DNA of 64,000 bases from Paenibacillus sanguinis 2301083 = DSM 16941 (GCF_000374825.1 NZ_KB895384.1:62001-126000); one strand, 5' to 3'. Shown: positions 41,078-50,525, counted from the first letter of the stretch. Notes: a model not told the origin generated them from the letters alone. Numbers and translations are program-made.

Positions 41078-42098
41078 CCACCTTCAGGCTGGGGCCCAGG
41101 CCAATGGCGAAGTGCTGCACATAACCCCTTTCTATAAAAGAGGCGGCATAAATGAGCAAGGCGAATGGAATTACCCAAAGCTTGTCCGAGCGCTGAGTAA
41201 GCTGAGCCATGCCACGAACAGCGCAAAAGAAAAACAAGGTCATTTTCATGAGCAGTCCGTAGAATAGCAAACTGGTCACAATCAAATCCAGCCGCTCGAT
41301 GAACAGAAAATGCGATAGTGTGCGGGCCGACTTCAGGAAGGGAAATTGGCTTGTTGTGGCTATGGCTGGCCCAAGAATGGCCATATTCAGCACGTTCATG
41401 AAGATCAAAAACAGGCTGACGACAAAATAGCCAAGCAGCGTGCTTTTGACAGGGACTCCGCGTTGATTCCACAAAGGCCATATCATCAGGAAGACGAGCA
41501 TTTGCCCGAAAGGGAAGGAAACGATGTCCGGCAGCGCAACCTGAACGACAGGAAGAAAGCCTTGCTCCAGTACAGGCTGTAAATTGGTGAAATCAACGTT
41601 GCCAAATGTCAGCAACAAAGCGATCAGTACAGCATAGGACAGCATTACAAATGGGAGCAGCAGCTCAGGCAGATTGAACACGACCTCTGCGCCCTTGGAA
41701 ATGGCATATCCACCGATGCTGACAAAAATAAGCATGGTGAGGTACATAGGAGTATGCGGCAACACCGCCAGCTTGGTGAGTTCTCCCAGATCACGCACAT
41801 TACGCATGGATTCGTAGGCAAAGTAGAGGCAGTAGAGTGCGCCAACCGCAGTGCCTGCAATACGCCCGAACCCATGCTGCAATATGTTCATCCAGCTTGA
41901 ACGAGGGGAACGCTGCTGAATCCAGAGGAACACCAGTAGAAGCAGGAAGCCGGCCAGCGCTCCGATCGACATGGCGATCCAGGAATCCTGCTTGGCCTTA
42001 CCGCCCAACAGGAATAGGGGAGTGCTGCCGATTTCAAAGAAAATGACCATAAAAAAGATTTGAACAGAGCTAATCCTCTCCTGATGTTCTTTCACCAA
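41007..42098 (-). CDS. Spore germination permease, GerAB family (second copy)
   Basis: 363 residues, about ten membrane segments, starting 'ISSVQIFFMVIFFEIGSTPLFLLGG', the typical GerAB/APC-type opening. It would be the germinant-sensing subunit in the spore inner membrane. It is the fifth gene of the operon, so this receptor has two B subunits (about 22% alike by eye). Its 3' end overlaps a gerA relic on the other strand. Confidence 0.88.
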   Translation of the reverse strand: MVKEHQERISSVQIFFMVIFFEIGSTPLFLLGGKAKQDSWIAMSIGALAGFLLLLVFLWIQQRSPRSSWMNILQHGFGRIAGTAVGALYCLYFAYESMRNVRDLGELTKLAVLPHTPMYLTMLIFVSIGGYAISKGAEVVFNLPELLLPFVMLSYAVLIALLLTFGNVDFTNLQPVLEQGFLPVVQVALPDIVSFPFGQMLVFLMIWPLWNQRGVPVKSTLLGYFVVSLFLIFMNVLNMAILGPAIATTSQFPFLKSARTLSHFLFIERLDLIVTSLLFYGLLMKMTLFFFCAVRGMAQLTQRSDKLWVIPFALLIYAASFIERGYVQHFAIGLGPSLKVVTVFQIAIPLLILPILLIRRRIR

Positions 42099-42101
42099 AG
42101 T

Positions 42102-42332
42102 TTATCCTCCTAACCAACGGAAAATTGCTTGTCCAAGGGGTTGGAACACAATCAAGTAAGGTGTGGACAAGCTGATATGCGGGACTCCGATGCTGTTACA
42201 CACGTGCAGGTAAGTGCTCCAGGCAATCAAGACGGTATATAGCAACCACTTTAACAGCCGCCGCTTACCTTTGATTTTTTGAAATCCCCATAGCAGCAGG
42301 GCAGCGTCAATGACGATAATCCAAATCAACAT
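42102..42332 (-). CDS. Small membrane protein in the ger operon
   Basis: 76 residues with one or two membrane segments ('MLIWIIVIDAALLLWGF', 'LLKWLLYTVLIAWSTYLHV'). Such small D-type membrane proteins accompany some germinant receptors and modulate them. Nine bases after gerC, three before the second gerB. Confidence 0.7.
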   Translation of the reverse strand: MLIWIIVIDAALLLWGFQKIKGKRRLLKWLLYTVLIAWSTYLHVCNSIGVPHISLSTPYLIVFQPLGQAIFRWLGG

Positions 42333-42341
42333 GGCGAATCC

Positions 42342-43583
42342 TCAATTCTGTTCCACCGATTTGTAAGATTTGCTGCTTAAGCCGAAACGGTTGATATCTA
42401 TGGTAACCGAGGGGCGGATTTCTATTTCCTTAAACACCTGATCCCAACTGTCGTCCGCCTGAATTTGCTTCCAGCGCTTCGGATACTTGGAATGAATCAG
42501 CGAAGCAAATTCTGTGGCATCGGCATTAAGCTTCTGCACGGCACGCCATGCAGATTGAATGTATTCGAGCACTTCTCCTTCAATGTTATTTTCCAACTGA
42601 GTTAATTCGTTGTCTTTGCTCAAATTAACCTTCCCTCCCGTTTCCAACAACATTCCTTCTCCCTTAATGTGAACATGCATGACAAAATGATCATTTTCCC
42701 AAACGGGCTTGACCACGGTTTTGGATTCCAGCAATGAAAAGGTGGAGTCCTTCTTCTCCTTCTTGGGGTCAGAGGAGAACGGAATGCTGGCAGCATTAAT
42801 TCGGTTGCGCAGGAAGGTCAGGCCAAATGCCTCTTCCGTATTCAGCCAGCCGACAAAGCGGTCTTTCTTCAGCACACCTAGCCGACCCAAGGAGATACGA
42901 CTAGGTAAATCCGTAACCTGGGTTTCCTCGACTTTGTCCATGACTTCGGGCTTCGTCAGCTTGATCTCCGGGACTGTAGCACAATGGGAATCGGAGGACA
43001 GGGCCACGGTCAATTCGAACATGCGCGTTCCGGGATAATAGGAGGACAGTCTGCTCTCTTGCTGAATCATCAGCTGAATGCCCATCCCCGGATTTTTCGT
43101 AACTTGCATCAGCTGCTCCAGCACATCACTGGCCTGCCGTTCACTCAAGAAGACAAACAAGGTTTCATTTCCATTTGGCTTGCGCAAGAACAGATCCAGC
43201 AGAGCAGGCAAACCTTGATCCACCGTTTTGAGATTAATGATAGAAATACGTGAATGGGAGAAGAAGAGCTGCCTTGTGCTTCTAAGATTGCTGCGTGCCA
43301 CCGCTTCCGTGAGCGTTGATCCCCGTTCGGTAAAGGTAAGAAAAGGCGGGGAGATCGCCGAGCCTCCATTGGTCCCGCCCATGCTGCTTGTGGAGCTGGG
43401 ATTAATAATCTGATAGGTGATACGCCATTCCTCGTCCTCCCAATCATATGCCGTTCCCGAGACAATGCCTAAATCATCAAGCTCACGATCATCCCAGCAG
43501 CCGCTTAATGTCGTTGCTGTCAGACATAGGCTTAAACCCAGGTACAGGACTTTTCGGCCGCGTGCCCAAGTTTGCTTTATCAT
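42342..43583 (-). CDS. Spore germination lipoprotein, GerAC family
   Basis: 413 residues. Signal peptide with lipobox ('TATTLSGC') then 'WDDRELDDLGIVSGTAYDWED', the standard GerAC beginning; 'PLVTWNLKNR'-like region replaced by 'TERGSTLTEAVARSNLRSTRQLFFSHSRISII'; C-terminal 'EGEVLEYIQSAWRAVQKLNADATEFASLIHSKYPKRWKQI'. The lipid-anchored subunit of the receptor. Overlaps gerB by four bases. Confidence 0.92.
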   Translation of the reverse strand: MIKQTWARGRKVLYLGLSLCLTATTLSGCWDDRELDDLGIVSGTAYDWEDEEWRITYQIINPSSTSSMGGTNGGSAISPPFLTFTERGSTLTEAVARSNLRSTRQLFFSHSRISIINLKTVDQGLPALLDLFLRKPNGNETLFVFLSERQASDVLEQLMQVTKNPGMGIQLMIQQESRLSSYYPGTRMFELTVALSSDSHCATVPEIKLTKPEVMDKVEETQVTDLPSRISLGRLGVLKKDRFVGWLNTEEAFGLTFLRNRINAASIPFSSDPKKEKKDSTFSLLESKTVVKPVWENDHFVMHVHIKGEGMLLETGGKVNLSKDNELTQLENNIEGEVLEYIQSAWRAVQKLNADATEFASLIHSKYPKRWKQIQADDSWDQVFKEIEIRPSVTIDINRFGLSSKSYKSVEQN

Positions 43584-44686
43584 GATGGGGTTTCCTTTCT
43601 TTTAGTTTTCATTTTGCTGGCTATTAAACTATACAGATAAATAAGGGTGGGCAGGAGCAGGTTGACCAGCATCATGATGGGAAAACGTCCCTGCGCATTT
43701 AAGGCAGTCAGCTTGGAGGGATCCTTCCAGGTGTATAGACATTCTGCACAGATCACCATTAGAATTCCAACGAGATAGGGTTCAATTTCTTTAACGCGAA
43801 ATGTTTGCTTGAAGCATTCCAGAGTGACAAACAGGAAGATGCCCAGTTTAAAATAGATCGAGAGCATCCAGTAGGCAATGAAAAAAATATCAAGATTTTC
43901 GAGAAAGTTGCCGATATGGACGACGCTAATTGAGATAAAGCCTGGGTAGGAAGAGGCTTTTACATAGTTAGACCCAAAAATCATCAGCATCTCACTCAGG
44001 TTAATCGTCAATAGTATGGTAATAATGAGCAGAGCTCTGCGGCCGATGCGCCCCGCGTGTTTGGGATCTTTCAAATAAGGGGCAAGAAACAGCAGGATGG
44101 CAACCTCGGAAAACCAGGTAACCGGAGTTATGCTGCCCAGGAGAAATTCCCGATAGGAATGTTCAAAGACGGGAAGCAGTCGATGAATATCCAGGTAATT
44201 CTTCAACCCGAACCAGTAGACCGGCAGAACAATGAAGTACAGCAAAAAGACCAAGCTATTGACCTGACTGAGCGTAGTAATCCCTTGACGAACCATGTAG
44301 GCAGTAATCAAAAGGGAGATAACAATCAGCAAGAGTACCGGTGTATGAAACAATACGGTATCTTTGAGAAAATTAATGAATTCCCGCAGGACGGATGATG
44401 AAGCATCCAGGTAATACTGCAGTAAGATCAGGCCCAACAGGGTAGAAACAACCGGAGAGCTGACTGTGCTGACCCATTCAAGGAATGGAGTGCCATTATT
44501 GTGCTTGATGATAACGCCAATCATTGCCGTCATCCCAATTCCCACGGCATAAGCAAACAAGATAGACCAAGGGGAATCCTGGTCAAGGTAGGTCACTACG
44601 ATCGGGGGCAGAATGATAAAGGCAGTGGGTAAAATGGAGTTAACGACCAGAAGCACTGCATTCCACGAGCTAATTTTGGAGTCCAT
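43580..44686 (-). CDS. Spore germination permease, GerAB family (first copy)
   Basis: 368 residues from ATG 44686 (AAAGGTGATTTGAAT). About ten membrane segments; starts 'SSWNAVLLVVNSILPTAFIILPPIVV'. Typical 'ITPVTWFSEVAILLFLAPYL' in the middle. Lies seven bases after gerA. Confidence 0.9.
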   Translation of the reverse strand: MDSKISSWNAVLLVVNSILPTAFIILPPIVVTYLDQDSPWSILFAYAVGIGMTAMIGVIIKHNNGTPFLEWVSTVSSPVVSTLLGLILLQYYLDASSSVLREFINFLKDTVLFHTPVLLLIVISLLITAYMVRQGITTLSQVNSLVFLLYFIVLPVYWFGLKNYLDIHRLLPVFEHSYREFLLGSITPVTWFSEVAILLFLAPYLKDPKHAGRIGRRALLIITILLTINLSEMLMIFGSNYVKASSYPGFISISVVHIGNFLENLDIFFIAYWMLSIYFKLGIFLFVTLECFKQTFRVKEIEPYLVGILMVICAECLYTWKDPSKLTALNAQGRFPIMMLVNLLLPTLIYLYSLIASKMKTKRKETPS

Positions 44687-44693
44687 ATTCAAA

Positions 44694-46292
44694 TCACCTT
44701 TCCGGTTGCTTATGATGGCTTGAGCTGGCATGTTTGCTGCTTGGTGAAGCTTGTCTCCGCGCCTCTTGAGCAGCAAAAATTTGCGGCCTGATCTTCATCA
44801 TGGAGTGCGGAGCACGAATGAAGATATCCTTCCAGTAGCGGAAGGTCAGTGGTGCAACTGGCGACAGATACGGCACGCCAAAGGAACGCAGCCCGGCCAT
44901 ATGGATGAGCAAAACGATCAGGAAGGACATCATGCCAAACAACCCCAGGACGCCCGCAATCAGCATCATTAGAAAGCGAATCAGCCGGATAGAGTTGGCG
45001 ATAACCTGCGCCGGAATGACCAGGTTGCAAATTGCTGTGAACGATACAACAATGACCATGGCAGCGGAGACCAGCCCGGCCTGCACGGCGGCTTGTCCAA
45101 GCACCAGCGCACCGACGATGGATATAGCGGGGCCGATGGCCCGCGGCATCCGAACGCCTGCCTCACGCAGCACGTCGAAGGTTAATTCCATCATCAGCGC
45201 TTCAATTAGCGCAGGAAAGGGGACGCCTTCGCGTTGGGCGGCCAGGCTGACCAGAAGTGTGGTCGGGATCATTTCCTGATGGAATGTAGTTATGGCGATA
45301 TATAGTGCCGGCAGCATCATCGATACGAAAAAGGATGTGAATCGGATCATTCTAAGGAATGAAGAGATATCAAAGCGTTGATAGTAGTCCTCGCTTGACT
45401 GGAAGAAGCTAAAAAAGGTTGAGGGGGCCAGCAAGGCAAAGGGTGTCCCGTCAATCAAAATGCCAACTTGTCCTTCAAGCACCCCTCCGGCCAATGCGTC
45501 TGGGCGTTCGGTATTTTGAATGGTAGGGAACGGAGTCAGGCTCCCGTCCTGAATCAGTTCTTCAATATAATTGCTCTCCAGTATGGCATCGGTATTAATA
45601 GCATTTAGCCGGCGGCGGATCTCGCCCAGCACCTCGTCGCTGGCAATCCCCTTGAGATAAACCAGGGCGATATCGGTATGCGTACGCTGTCCGATCTTGT
45701 ACTCTTCAATCCGTAGATCAGATGATTTGATCCGGCGGCGCATGAGGGAAGTGCCCGTACGGAGATCCTCATTGAAGGATTCCTTGGGTCCGCGAGTGAC
45801 GCCTTGTGAGCTGGGTTCGCTGATGCTGCGCTTCTCCCAGCCTGCGGTATCCGCTGAAAGGGCTAGGTTGGTCCCGTCGATCAGAATAATGGTATGTCCT
45901 TCAAACAGCATCGAATGAAGCACCTCGAAGGTTTTACACTCGGATAATTCGCCGATAGCGAGCACTTCGTCTTTCATCTTGGCAAGCATCAGTTCCGGAG
46001 ACAAATCAGGCTCCTGTAAAGCGGGGTGCTTGGTCAATGTCAGCAAAATGTCCTGATTCAGCGTCTCCTGGTTGACCAGTCCGCTGATATATACCAAGGC
46101 AATCTCGGGCTTGATTCCAGGCTCATTGACGCGGCGGAATATGACATCCGAGCTTTGCCCGATCGTGTCCCTTAAATGTTGTAAATTGAAGGCCAACGAA
46201 TGCGTTAGGATCCGTGAGGAGGGAACAGAAGTAGTTTCCTCTTCGTGCTTGGGCTTCTTTTTTGTATTACTGAATGAGAAGAGCGGCTTCAT
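44694..46292 (-). CDS. Spore germination protein, GerAA family
   Basis: 532 residues from ATG 46292 (GGAAGGAGG site); the frame is open to 46529 but that part lies upstream of the promoter. N-terminal soluble domain 'GQSSDVIFRRV' and 'ALVYISGLVNQETL', 'GHTIILIDGTNLALSADTAGWEKRSISEPSSQGVTRGPKESF' (family hallmark), and about five C-terminal membrane segments with 'AAQREGVPFPALIEALMMELTFDVLREAGVRMPRAIGPAISIVGALVLGQAAVQAGLVS'. Structural core of a germinant receptor. Confidence 0.95.
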   Translation of the reverse strand: MKPLFSFSNTKKKPKHEEETTSVPSSRILTHSLAFNLQHLRDTIGQSSDVIFRRVNEPGIKPEIALVYISGLVNQETLNQDILLTLTKHPALQEPDLSPELMLAKMKDEVLAIGELSECKTFEVLHSMLFEGHTIILIDGTNLALSADTAGWEKRSISEPSSQGVTRGPKESFNEDLRTGTSLMRRRIKSSDLRIEEYKIGQRTHTDIALVYLKGIASDEVLGEIRRRLNAINTDAILESNYIEELIQDGSLTPFPTIQNTERPDALAGGVLEGQVGILIDGTPFALLAPSTFFSFFQSSEDYYQRFDISSFLRMIRFTSFFVSMMLPALYIAITTFHQEMIPTTLLVSLAAQREGVPFPALIEALMMELTFDVLREAGVRMPRAIGPAISIVGALVLGQAAVQAGLVSAAMVIVVSFTAICNLVIPAQVIANSIRLIRFLMMLIAGVLGLFGMMSFLIVLLIHMAGLRSFGVPYLSPVAPLTFRYWKDIFIRAPHSMMKIRPQIFAAQEARRQASPSSKHASSSHHKQPER

Positions 46293-46319
46293 GGATATCC
46301 TCCTTCCTCTATGATGTTG

Positions 46320-46349
46320 TAGTATGCCCAGGCATGAGTCCCTTATCCT
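46320..46349 (-). promoter_or_regulatory. Sigma-G-type forespore promoter of the ger operon
   Basis: On the minus strand AGGATA, 17 bases, CATACTA. The -10 is a perfect sigma-G consensus; the -35 is partial. 28 bases before the gerA ATG. ger operons are known to be transcribed in the forespore. Confidence 0.7.
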
Positions 46350-46454
46350 TCCTGAAAGAGAAGAAGAAAGCAACAGAGGAAGTGTATAATAATGACATTT
46401 CCATGAAAATTTCGTAATATGAGTAGGGTCTAGTCTTTTCGTGTTATTTGGGGT

Positions 46455-46483
46455 TTGAGCAATTGGAGTACATCCTATATAAT
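46455..46483 (+). promoter_or_regulatory. Promoter of the FUSC-type exporter
   Basis: TTGAGC, 17 bases, TATAAT. The predicted start near 46490 rules out the upstream ATG at 46448 and supports GTG 46517. Confidence 0.65.
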
Positions 46484-46516
46484 ACGGTTCTGAGCCAAGG
46501 TGAGGAGCTGAGTTTA

Positions 46517-47443
46517 GTGAGATGGACAATTGGTTTGCGTAACTTAAAGACAGGGCTGGCCATTTGTATTTGTGTCGTTGTCGCGGCTTTACTGCGTCTG
46601 GAATATCCCTTTTACGCAGCTATTGCCACCATTATCTCGATGGAAAATTCGGTGACCAATTCGTTTACCGCGGGCAAGCATCGGACGATGGGGACATTTG
46701 TTGGCGCGATCGTTGGCGCTTCCTTTGCACTGGTTGCCCCGGGAAATGCGGTATACTGCGCCATTGGCGTTATTATAGTGATATACATTTGTAACGTACT
46801 GAAGTGGAACAAGTCGATATCGATTGGATGTATTGTTTTTCTGGCCATTATGCTGAATCTGGATGTAGGCGAAGGTCCAATATTTTATGGCCTGAACCGT
46901 ATTACGGATACCTTGATCGGCATCGCTGTAGCTGTTGTGGTTAACCTGGTGATTTTCCCTCCCAAGCATGAGGTCTACCTGCAAAAGGCCAGAAAGGCCG
47001 CAGCCAAGAAAGTGGCCGAGGTATTTGATCAAGTGGTAGAGCGTGGGGAGAAAGCAAATTTGAAAGGGCTGCGCGATGAGCTGAATGCGCTGGAGAAGTA
47101 TTATCGTCTCTGTAAGGAAGAGTTCCATCTGACAAAGGACCAAAATGCCACGATGGATCAAATCGGTGAGGAAATTGAGTCCTATCGTCATATTTATGAG
47201 CATTTGATCATCGTCTGGCGATTGGTTAATGAGTCTCATCCAGCGCTTCATTTCAAGGATGGTGCAGATCGGAATGAGGTTGGCAACTTAGATGAAGATA
47301 TAAGCCAACGGATTGATATCGTATATAACTATCATGTGAATTGGATCTTTAATGAGTTGCAGCAATTGGGTCTTCCTGTCCCGCTCAAGGAGAAAATTCA
47401 TTGGGCGCCTGATCTGCAGCAGCTTCCGGGTAGAGTAGTATAA
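46517..47443 (+). CDS. Aromatic acid exporter family (FUSC-like) membrane protein
   Basis: 308 residues from GTG 46517 (GAGGAG site). Six membrane segments in the first 150 residues ('GLAICICVVVAALLRLEYPFYAAIATIISMENSVTNSF' is the family hallmark) and a cytoplasmic C-terminal helical domain. The type is found across Firmicutes (YqjA-like, ArAE_1); transport of aromatic acids is inferred from the family only. Confidence 0.82.
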   Translation: MRWTIGLRNLKTGLAICICVVVAALLRLEYPFYAAIATIISMENSVTNSFTAGKHRTMGTFVGAIVGASFALVAPGNAVYCAIGVIIVIYICNVLKWNKSISIGCIVFLAIMLNLDVGEGPIFYGLNRITDTLIGIAVAVVVNLVIFPPKHEVYLQKARKAAAKKVAEVFDQVVERGEKANLKGLRDELNALEKYYRLCKEEFHLTKDQNATMDQIGEEIESYRHIYEHLIIVWRLVNESHPALHFKDGADRNEVGNLDEDISQRIDIVYNYHVNWIFNELQQLGLPVPLKEKIHWAPDLQQLPGRVV

Positions 47444-47470
47444 AGATGCTTGAAAATTAGAGTATTCAAT

Positions 47471-47506
47471 ATCCCCTTGGTTATCAAAGCCGAGGGGATT
47501 TTTTTC
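47471..47506 (+). terminator. Terminator of the exporter gene
   Basis: ATCCCCTTGG pairs with CCGAGGGGAT (one G-T), loop of nine, then seven T. From here to 47669 I see no gene or clear site; base composition turns A+T-rich. Confidence 0.85.
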
Positions 47507-47669
47507 GTGTAAGAAAAGAGGGCGTCTCAAAAGTAAACGTTGGAATGCCCATCGGTTGTTCTTGATATCGTTGTTAAGATGCGGTGGGGGTTATGTTCGG
47601 AGTTGCAATTTTCCTAATTAAGAATTTTTATGAAGCGCCGATAAAATAAGAGAGTCTATTAATACTTAA

Positions 47670-47822
47670 TATGGAAAAAGAGGAAATATTAAATCACTTT
47701 ACGGAGGTAATACACTCAAGATAGTAGAAGGTAATGCTAAAACTTACAAAGGAAAGATACAGGAAGAATTAAAATCAGGCACAGTATTTAGGTGGGTTAA
47801 TAATAGGGGGAATAGGCCATGA
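47670..47822 (+). pseudogene. Toxin-tip relic 1 (3' end)
   Basis: A start-less open segment of 50 codons ending 'YKGKIQEELKSGTVFRWVNN' plus a few residues, whose TGA overlaps the next ATG (ATGA). The coupled position before an immunity-like gene suggests the tail of a lost polymorphic toxin. The toxin family is not recognised. Confidence 0.4.
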
Positions 47823-48425
47823 ATGTAAATGTCGAGTCGCCGATCAGACCATCAGTTGGGGTGGGGCCATTCGAATTGGGTAAACATATAAGCCAGTACT
47901 ACGATTTTATTTTTTATTACACAATCCTGAATCAAGACCCGTTCAAGAAAAAGCAAAATGCATATTTAAAATCTCCAATTCAAGTTGCTTATTTAATCGA
48001 AAAATGTATAGAGCTAAACTTTCATATTCTTAATGGGAAATTATATTGTATTAAACTTATAAAAGGATATAAAGGGAGGTACAAGGATATCTATATCGGT
48101 ATGCCGTTGTCTCAATTTAAAAAACAGTATTCAGAATTTCATTATGATCCTGAGTATGAATGTTTTATCTCAGAGAAACATTTTGGAGTTTGGGTAGAAC
48201 AAGATATTGAATATGAATTTGTTGAATCAATTTCATTATTTGTAAAGGAATCAATTACAAGAGACTTCGATAAAATGGATCTTTATCAACGAGGGGATTG
48301 GTAGAGATCTAGGGTTTAATTGCATAGATGACGTTACTGCAGTAGGTTCGGATACATGGATATACTGTCCCACAAAATATGTAATAGAGATTTTTCATGA
48401 AGGGGAAGTGACTCTTGGGTTTTAG
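47819..48425 (+). pseudogene. Immunity-like gene 1, frameshifted
   Basis: The first frame gives 161 residues ('ISQYYDFIFYYTILNQDPFKKKQNAYLK' ... ending YQRGDW at 48304). The +1 frame, open through the same spot, continues with 'DLGFNCIDDVTAVGSDTWIYC' and 'YVIEIFHEGEVTLGF' to 48425. Joining them gives about 201 residues with a well-formed C terminus, so a single-base change near 48260-48295 has probably broken the gene. Immunity role inferred from its place behind a toxin relic. A+T-rich, unlike flanking host genes. Confidence 0.6.
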
Positions 48426-48680
48426 AATATCTTTCAAGGTAAGGCGTATGAAAACCACTCAACTGTAACGCGGAGAAATTTGCCGACGACAAGTAAACCT
48501 AATTCTTCTGTAGATTTATACGATGAGAATGGCACACTAAAACAGAGAAGATATTATGACGGGAACGGTCGAGTTAAAGAAAACATAGATTATGAACACT
48601 CAAATGGAGACAATAGCCATGAATTTCCTCATAGACATACTTGGGATTGGAGTAGTGGTTCTCCAAAAAGAAGCAAATAA
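48426..48680 (+). pseudogene. Toxin-tip relic 2 (polymorphic toxin C terminus)
   Basis: Open segment whose readable part, 'SKPNSSVDLYDENGTLKQRR' followed by 'HEFPHRHTWDW', matches a common C-terminal region of Rhs/LXG-type toxin proteins in Bacillus and Paenibacillus. No start codon with a ribosome site, no upstream toxin body. The immunity gene behind it carries a stop. Confidence 0.65.
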
Positions 48681-48715
48681 TAAATTTCTTTTTATGATAG
48701 GGGGTTGCAGGGAAA

Positions 48716-49090
48716 ATGCTAAGTATTCATGACAATGAAATTGTTTCCTATGAAGTAGATATTCGAAAATCTACAATTAAAATTCAAACATTAGATGGTG
48801 ACGAACTTACCACCACTATCGAGTTTACTGATGTCCTAGCTCATGTGTTTGAGACACAGCTACAGGGGAGTATTATTTTTGATATTAGCACATTTGAAGT
48901 AAGCCGATTTCTCGAAAATAACAAAGAACTGTTAGAGAAATAGAAGAACTACGGGTGGCCAATGCATTATGGAAAAAAAGAGGAGTTGCTTGAACATTTA
49001 CAAAATGAAAAGTATAACTATTATGTGATTTCAGCTTCGTATGGTCTTAATGGGTGGGTAATCGCTAAAGGATATAAAGTTTATAATTAA
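48716..49090 (+). pseudogene. Immunity-like gene 2 with an in-frame amber stop
   Basis: 75 residues (MLSIHDNEIVSYEVDI...NNKELLEK), then TAG at 48941-48943, then 48 more codons in the same frame ('KNYGWPMHYGKKEELLEHLQ', 'YYVISASYGLNGWVIAKGY') to TAA at 49088. The combined length of about 124 fits the immunity proteins that follow this toxin tip. The ribosome site AGGGGGTTGCAGGG is good. A single substitution explains the loss. Confidence 0.75.
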
Positions 49091-49108
49091 TGGCGATGTT
49101 TAACTTGG

Positions 49109-49143
49109 CCTTGGGGGCAGCAAATCCCCAAGGTCTTTCTTTA
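49109..49143 (+). terminator. Cassette-end hairpin (copy 1)
   Basis: CCTTGGGG pairs with CCCCAAGG, then TCTTTCTTTAT. Nearly the same block recurs after the third immunity gene at 50901. Confidence 0.7.
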
Positions 49144-49418
49144 TACCCATACCGGGAATATACAGCAGGTAGAAGGGCGCACTTCGCGTGGTCTGACGGA
49201 TGCGAACTTCACCTTTGACAGCCTGAACCAGCTAACGCAGGTGAAGCTGGAGAACGGCAAATCAGCTTAATACGTATACCTACGACATTTGGGGCAACCC
49301 GGAAACGGAGGAAGAGACCGTACCAAACCTCTTCCGTTACTCCGGGGAATACTGGGACAACACCACCGACCTGCAATACTTACGCGCCCGCTGGTACGAC
49401 CCGAATGCCGGTAGATTT
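49142..49418 (+). pseudogene. Rhs core (YD-repeat) fragment, frameshifted
   Basis: Begins directly after the hairpin in mid-repeat: 'HTGNIQQVEGRTSRGLTDAN' then 'FTFDSLNQLTQVKLENGKSA' and a stop at 49268. The next frame picks up at 49269 with 'NTYTYDIWGNPETEEE', 'FRYSGEYWDNTTDLQYLRAR' and 'WYDPNAGRFVSKDPY', the classic Rhs core end. About one base is missing at the junction. The large N-terminal part of an Rhs protein is absent. Confidence 0.8.
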
Positions 49419-50525
49419 GTGTCCAAGGACCCGTATGAGGGGAGTATTGATAATCCGCTGAGCTTGAATCGGTATTCGTATGTGGTAAATAATCCGCTTA
49501 AGTATGTGGATCCGAGTGGGAATATGCATGCTGCTAATGCAGGGTGGTCAGGATTTGCGGGAAACGCAAACTCAGCGAAAGATCCTTGGAAAGATTGGAG
49601 TGGGCCGGTTGGCACCGTAATCAACTTTTTAATTTTAGACGATATTAATGCACTTCGTGATCCTAATTCATCGGATTTGGCTAAAAGTTTAGCTATTGCC
49701 GGTTTTATTCCTGTAGGTAAGGTGGTAAAAGGCGGAAAAATTGTCCTAAAGCTTACGGATAAAGCGGGAAATGCGGTTAATAAGGAATTTAAGCTTGTTG
49801 ATGAAGCTTTGGATTTTTCGAAGAAATGTAACTGCTTTACTGCGGGAACCGAAATAATGACAGACGAAGGGGAGAAACCTATCGAGGAAATTGAGGTAGG
49901 GGATAAGGTTCTTGCTAAGTCTGATGAAACCGGAGAAGTGGCGTATAAAGAGGTCGTGGGGCTGTTCCAAAAACAGGCTGACGAAATTTACTATGTCCAC
50001 ATCGGTGATGAAATCATCGAGGTTACAGGTGAGCATCCGTTTTGGTTGGATGGTAAGGGATGGACGTTCGTCAAAGACCTGAAAGTCGGCGACTTGCTTG
50101 TTTCAAGTGACGGTACTAAACTTGCGATAGACATGATTGAGAAAGAGCCGCGAGAAGCAACGGTATATAACTTTGAGGTAAAGGATTTTAATTCTTACTT
50201 CGTTTCGAATCTCGGTGTTTGGGTGCACAACTGTGCACTGATAAATCTGCCAAGTGCGCGATGGATTAATCATGATGTCTTTAATGAATTAAAGAGACTA
50301 CAATTGGACAAAAAGTTCGTAAAGGCAAAAGATATGGGCTATGCAAAAGCACGTGAAGGGGCAGATGGGATAATCAGCCTGACCGACAAAGAAATTGTTA
50401 AATATAAGGGATACACCTACAATTACAAAATAAAAGTTGCAGGAGCACCAAATCATGTAAGGGTCTATGGGAGAATAGATGGGAATGGCGCTATGGTATT
50501 TGATTACATGACCAGTGGGAAATAG
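49419..50525 (+). CDS. Rhs C-terminal region: Hint self-cleaving domain plus unrecognised toxin tip
   Basis: 368 residues counted from GTG 49419, though the frame is open upstream and this is not a natural N terminus. Residues 1-35: end of the Rhs core ('NPLSLNRYSYVVNNPLKYVD'). Residues 139-272: Hint/intein-like domain, starting 'CFTAGTEIMTDEGEKPIEEI' (Cys nucleophile) with 'VTGEHPFWL' and ending 'LGVWVHNC' (His-Asn-Cys), able to release the tip. Residues 273-368: an approximately 96-residue tip with 'INHDVFNELKRLQLDKKFVK', 'YKGYTYNYKIKVAGAPNHVR' and 'FDYMTSGK', family not recognised, basic, probably a nuclease or other cytosolic toxin. Followed by a partner gene. Confidence 0.85.
   Translation: MSKDPYEGSIDNPLSLNRYSYVVNNPLKYVDPSGNMHAANAGWSGFAGNANSAKDPWKDWSGPVGTVINFLILDDINALRDPNSSDLAKSLAIAGFIPVGKVVKGGKIVLKLTDKAGNAVNKEFKLVDEALDFSKKCNCFTAGTEIMTDEGEKPIEEIEVGDKVLAKSDETGEVAYKEVVGLFQKQADEIYYVHIGDEIIEVTGEHPFWLDGKGWTFVKDLKVGDLLVSSDGTKLAIDMIEKEPREATVYNFEVKDFNSYFVSNLGVWVHNCALINLPSARWINHDVFNELKRLQLDKKFVKAKDMGYAKAREGADGIISLTDKEIVKYKGYTYNYKIKVAGAPNHVRVYGRIDGNGAMVFDYMTSGK

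Noticed and set aside
46589..47251. 220-codon minus-strand frame inside the exporter gene
   Set aside because: Antisense shadow; low-complexity product.
47518..47535. GGGCGTCTCAAAAGT resembling an IS end
   Set aside because: No second end or transposase fragment found nearby.
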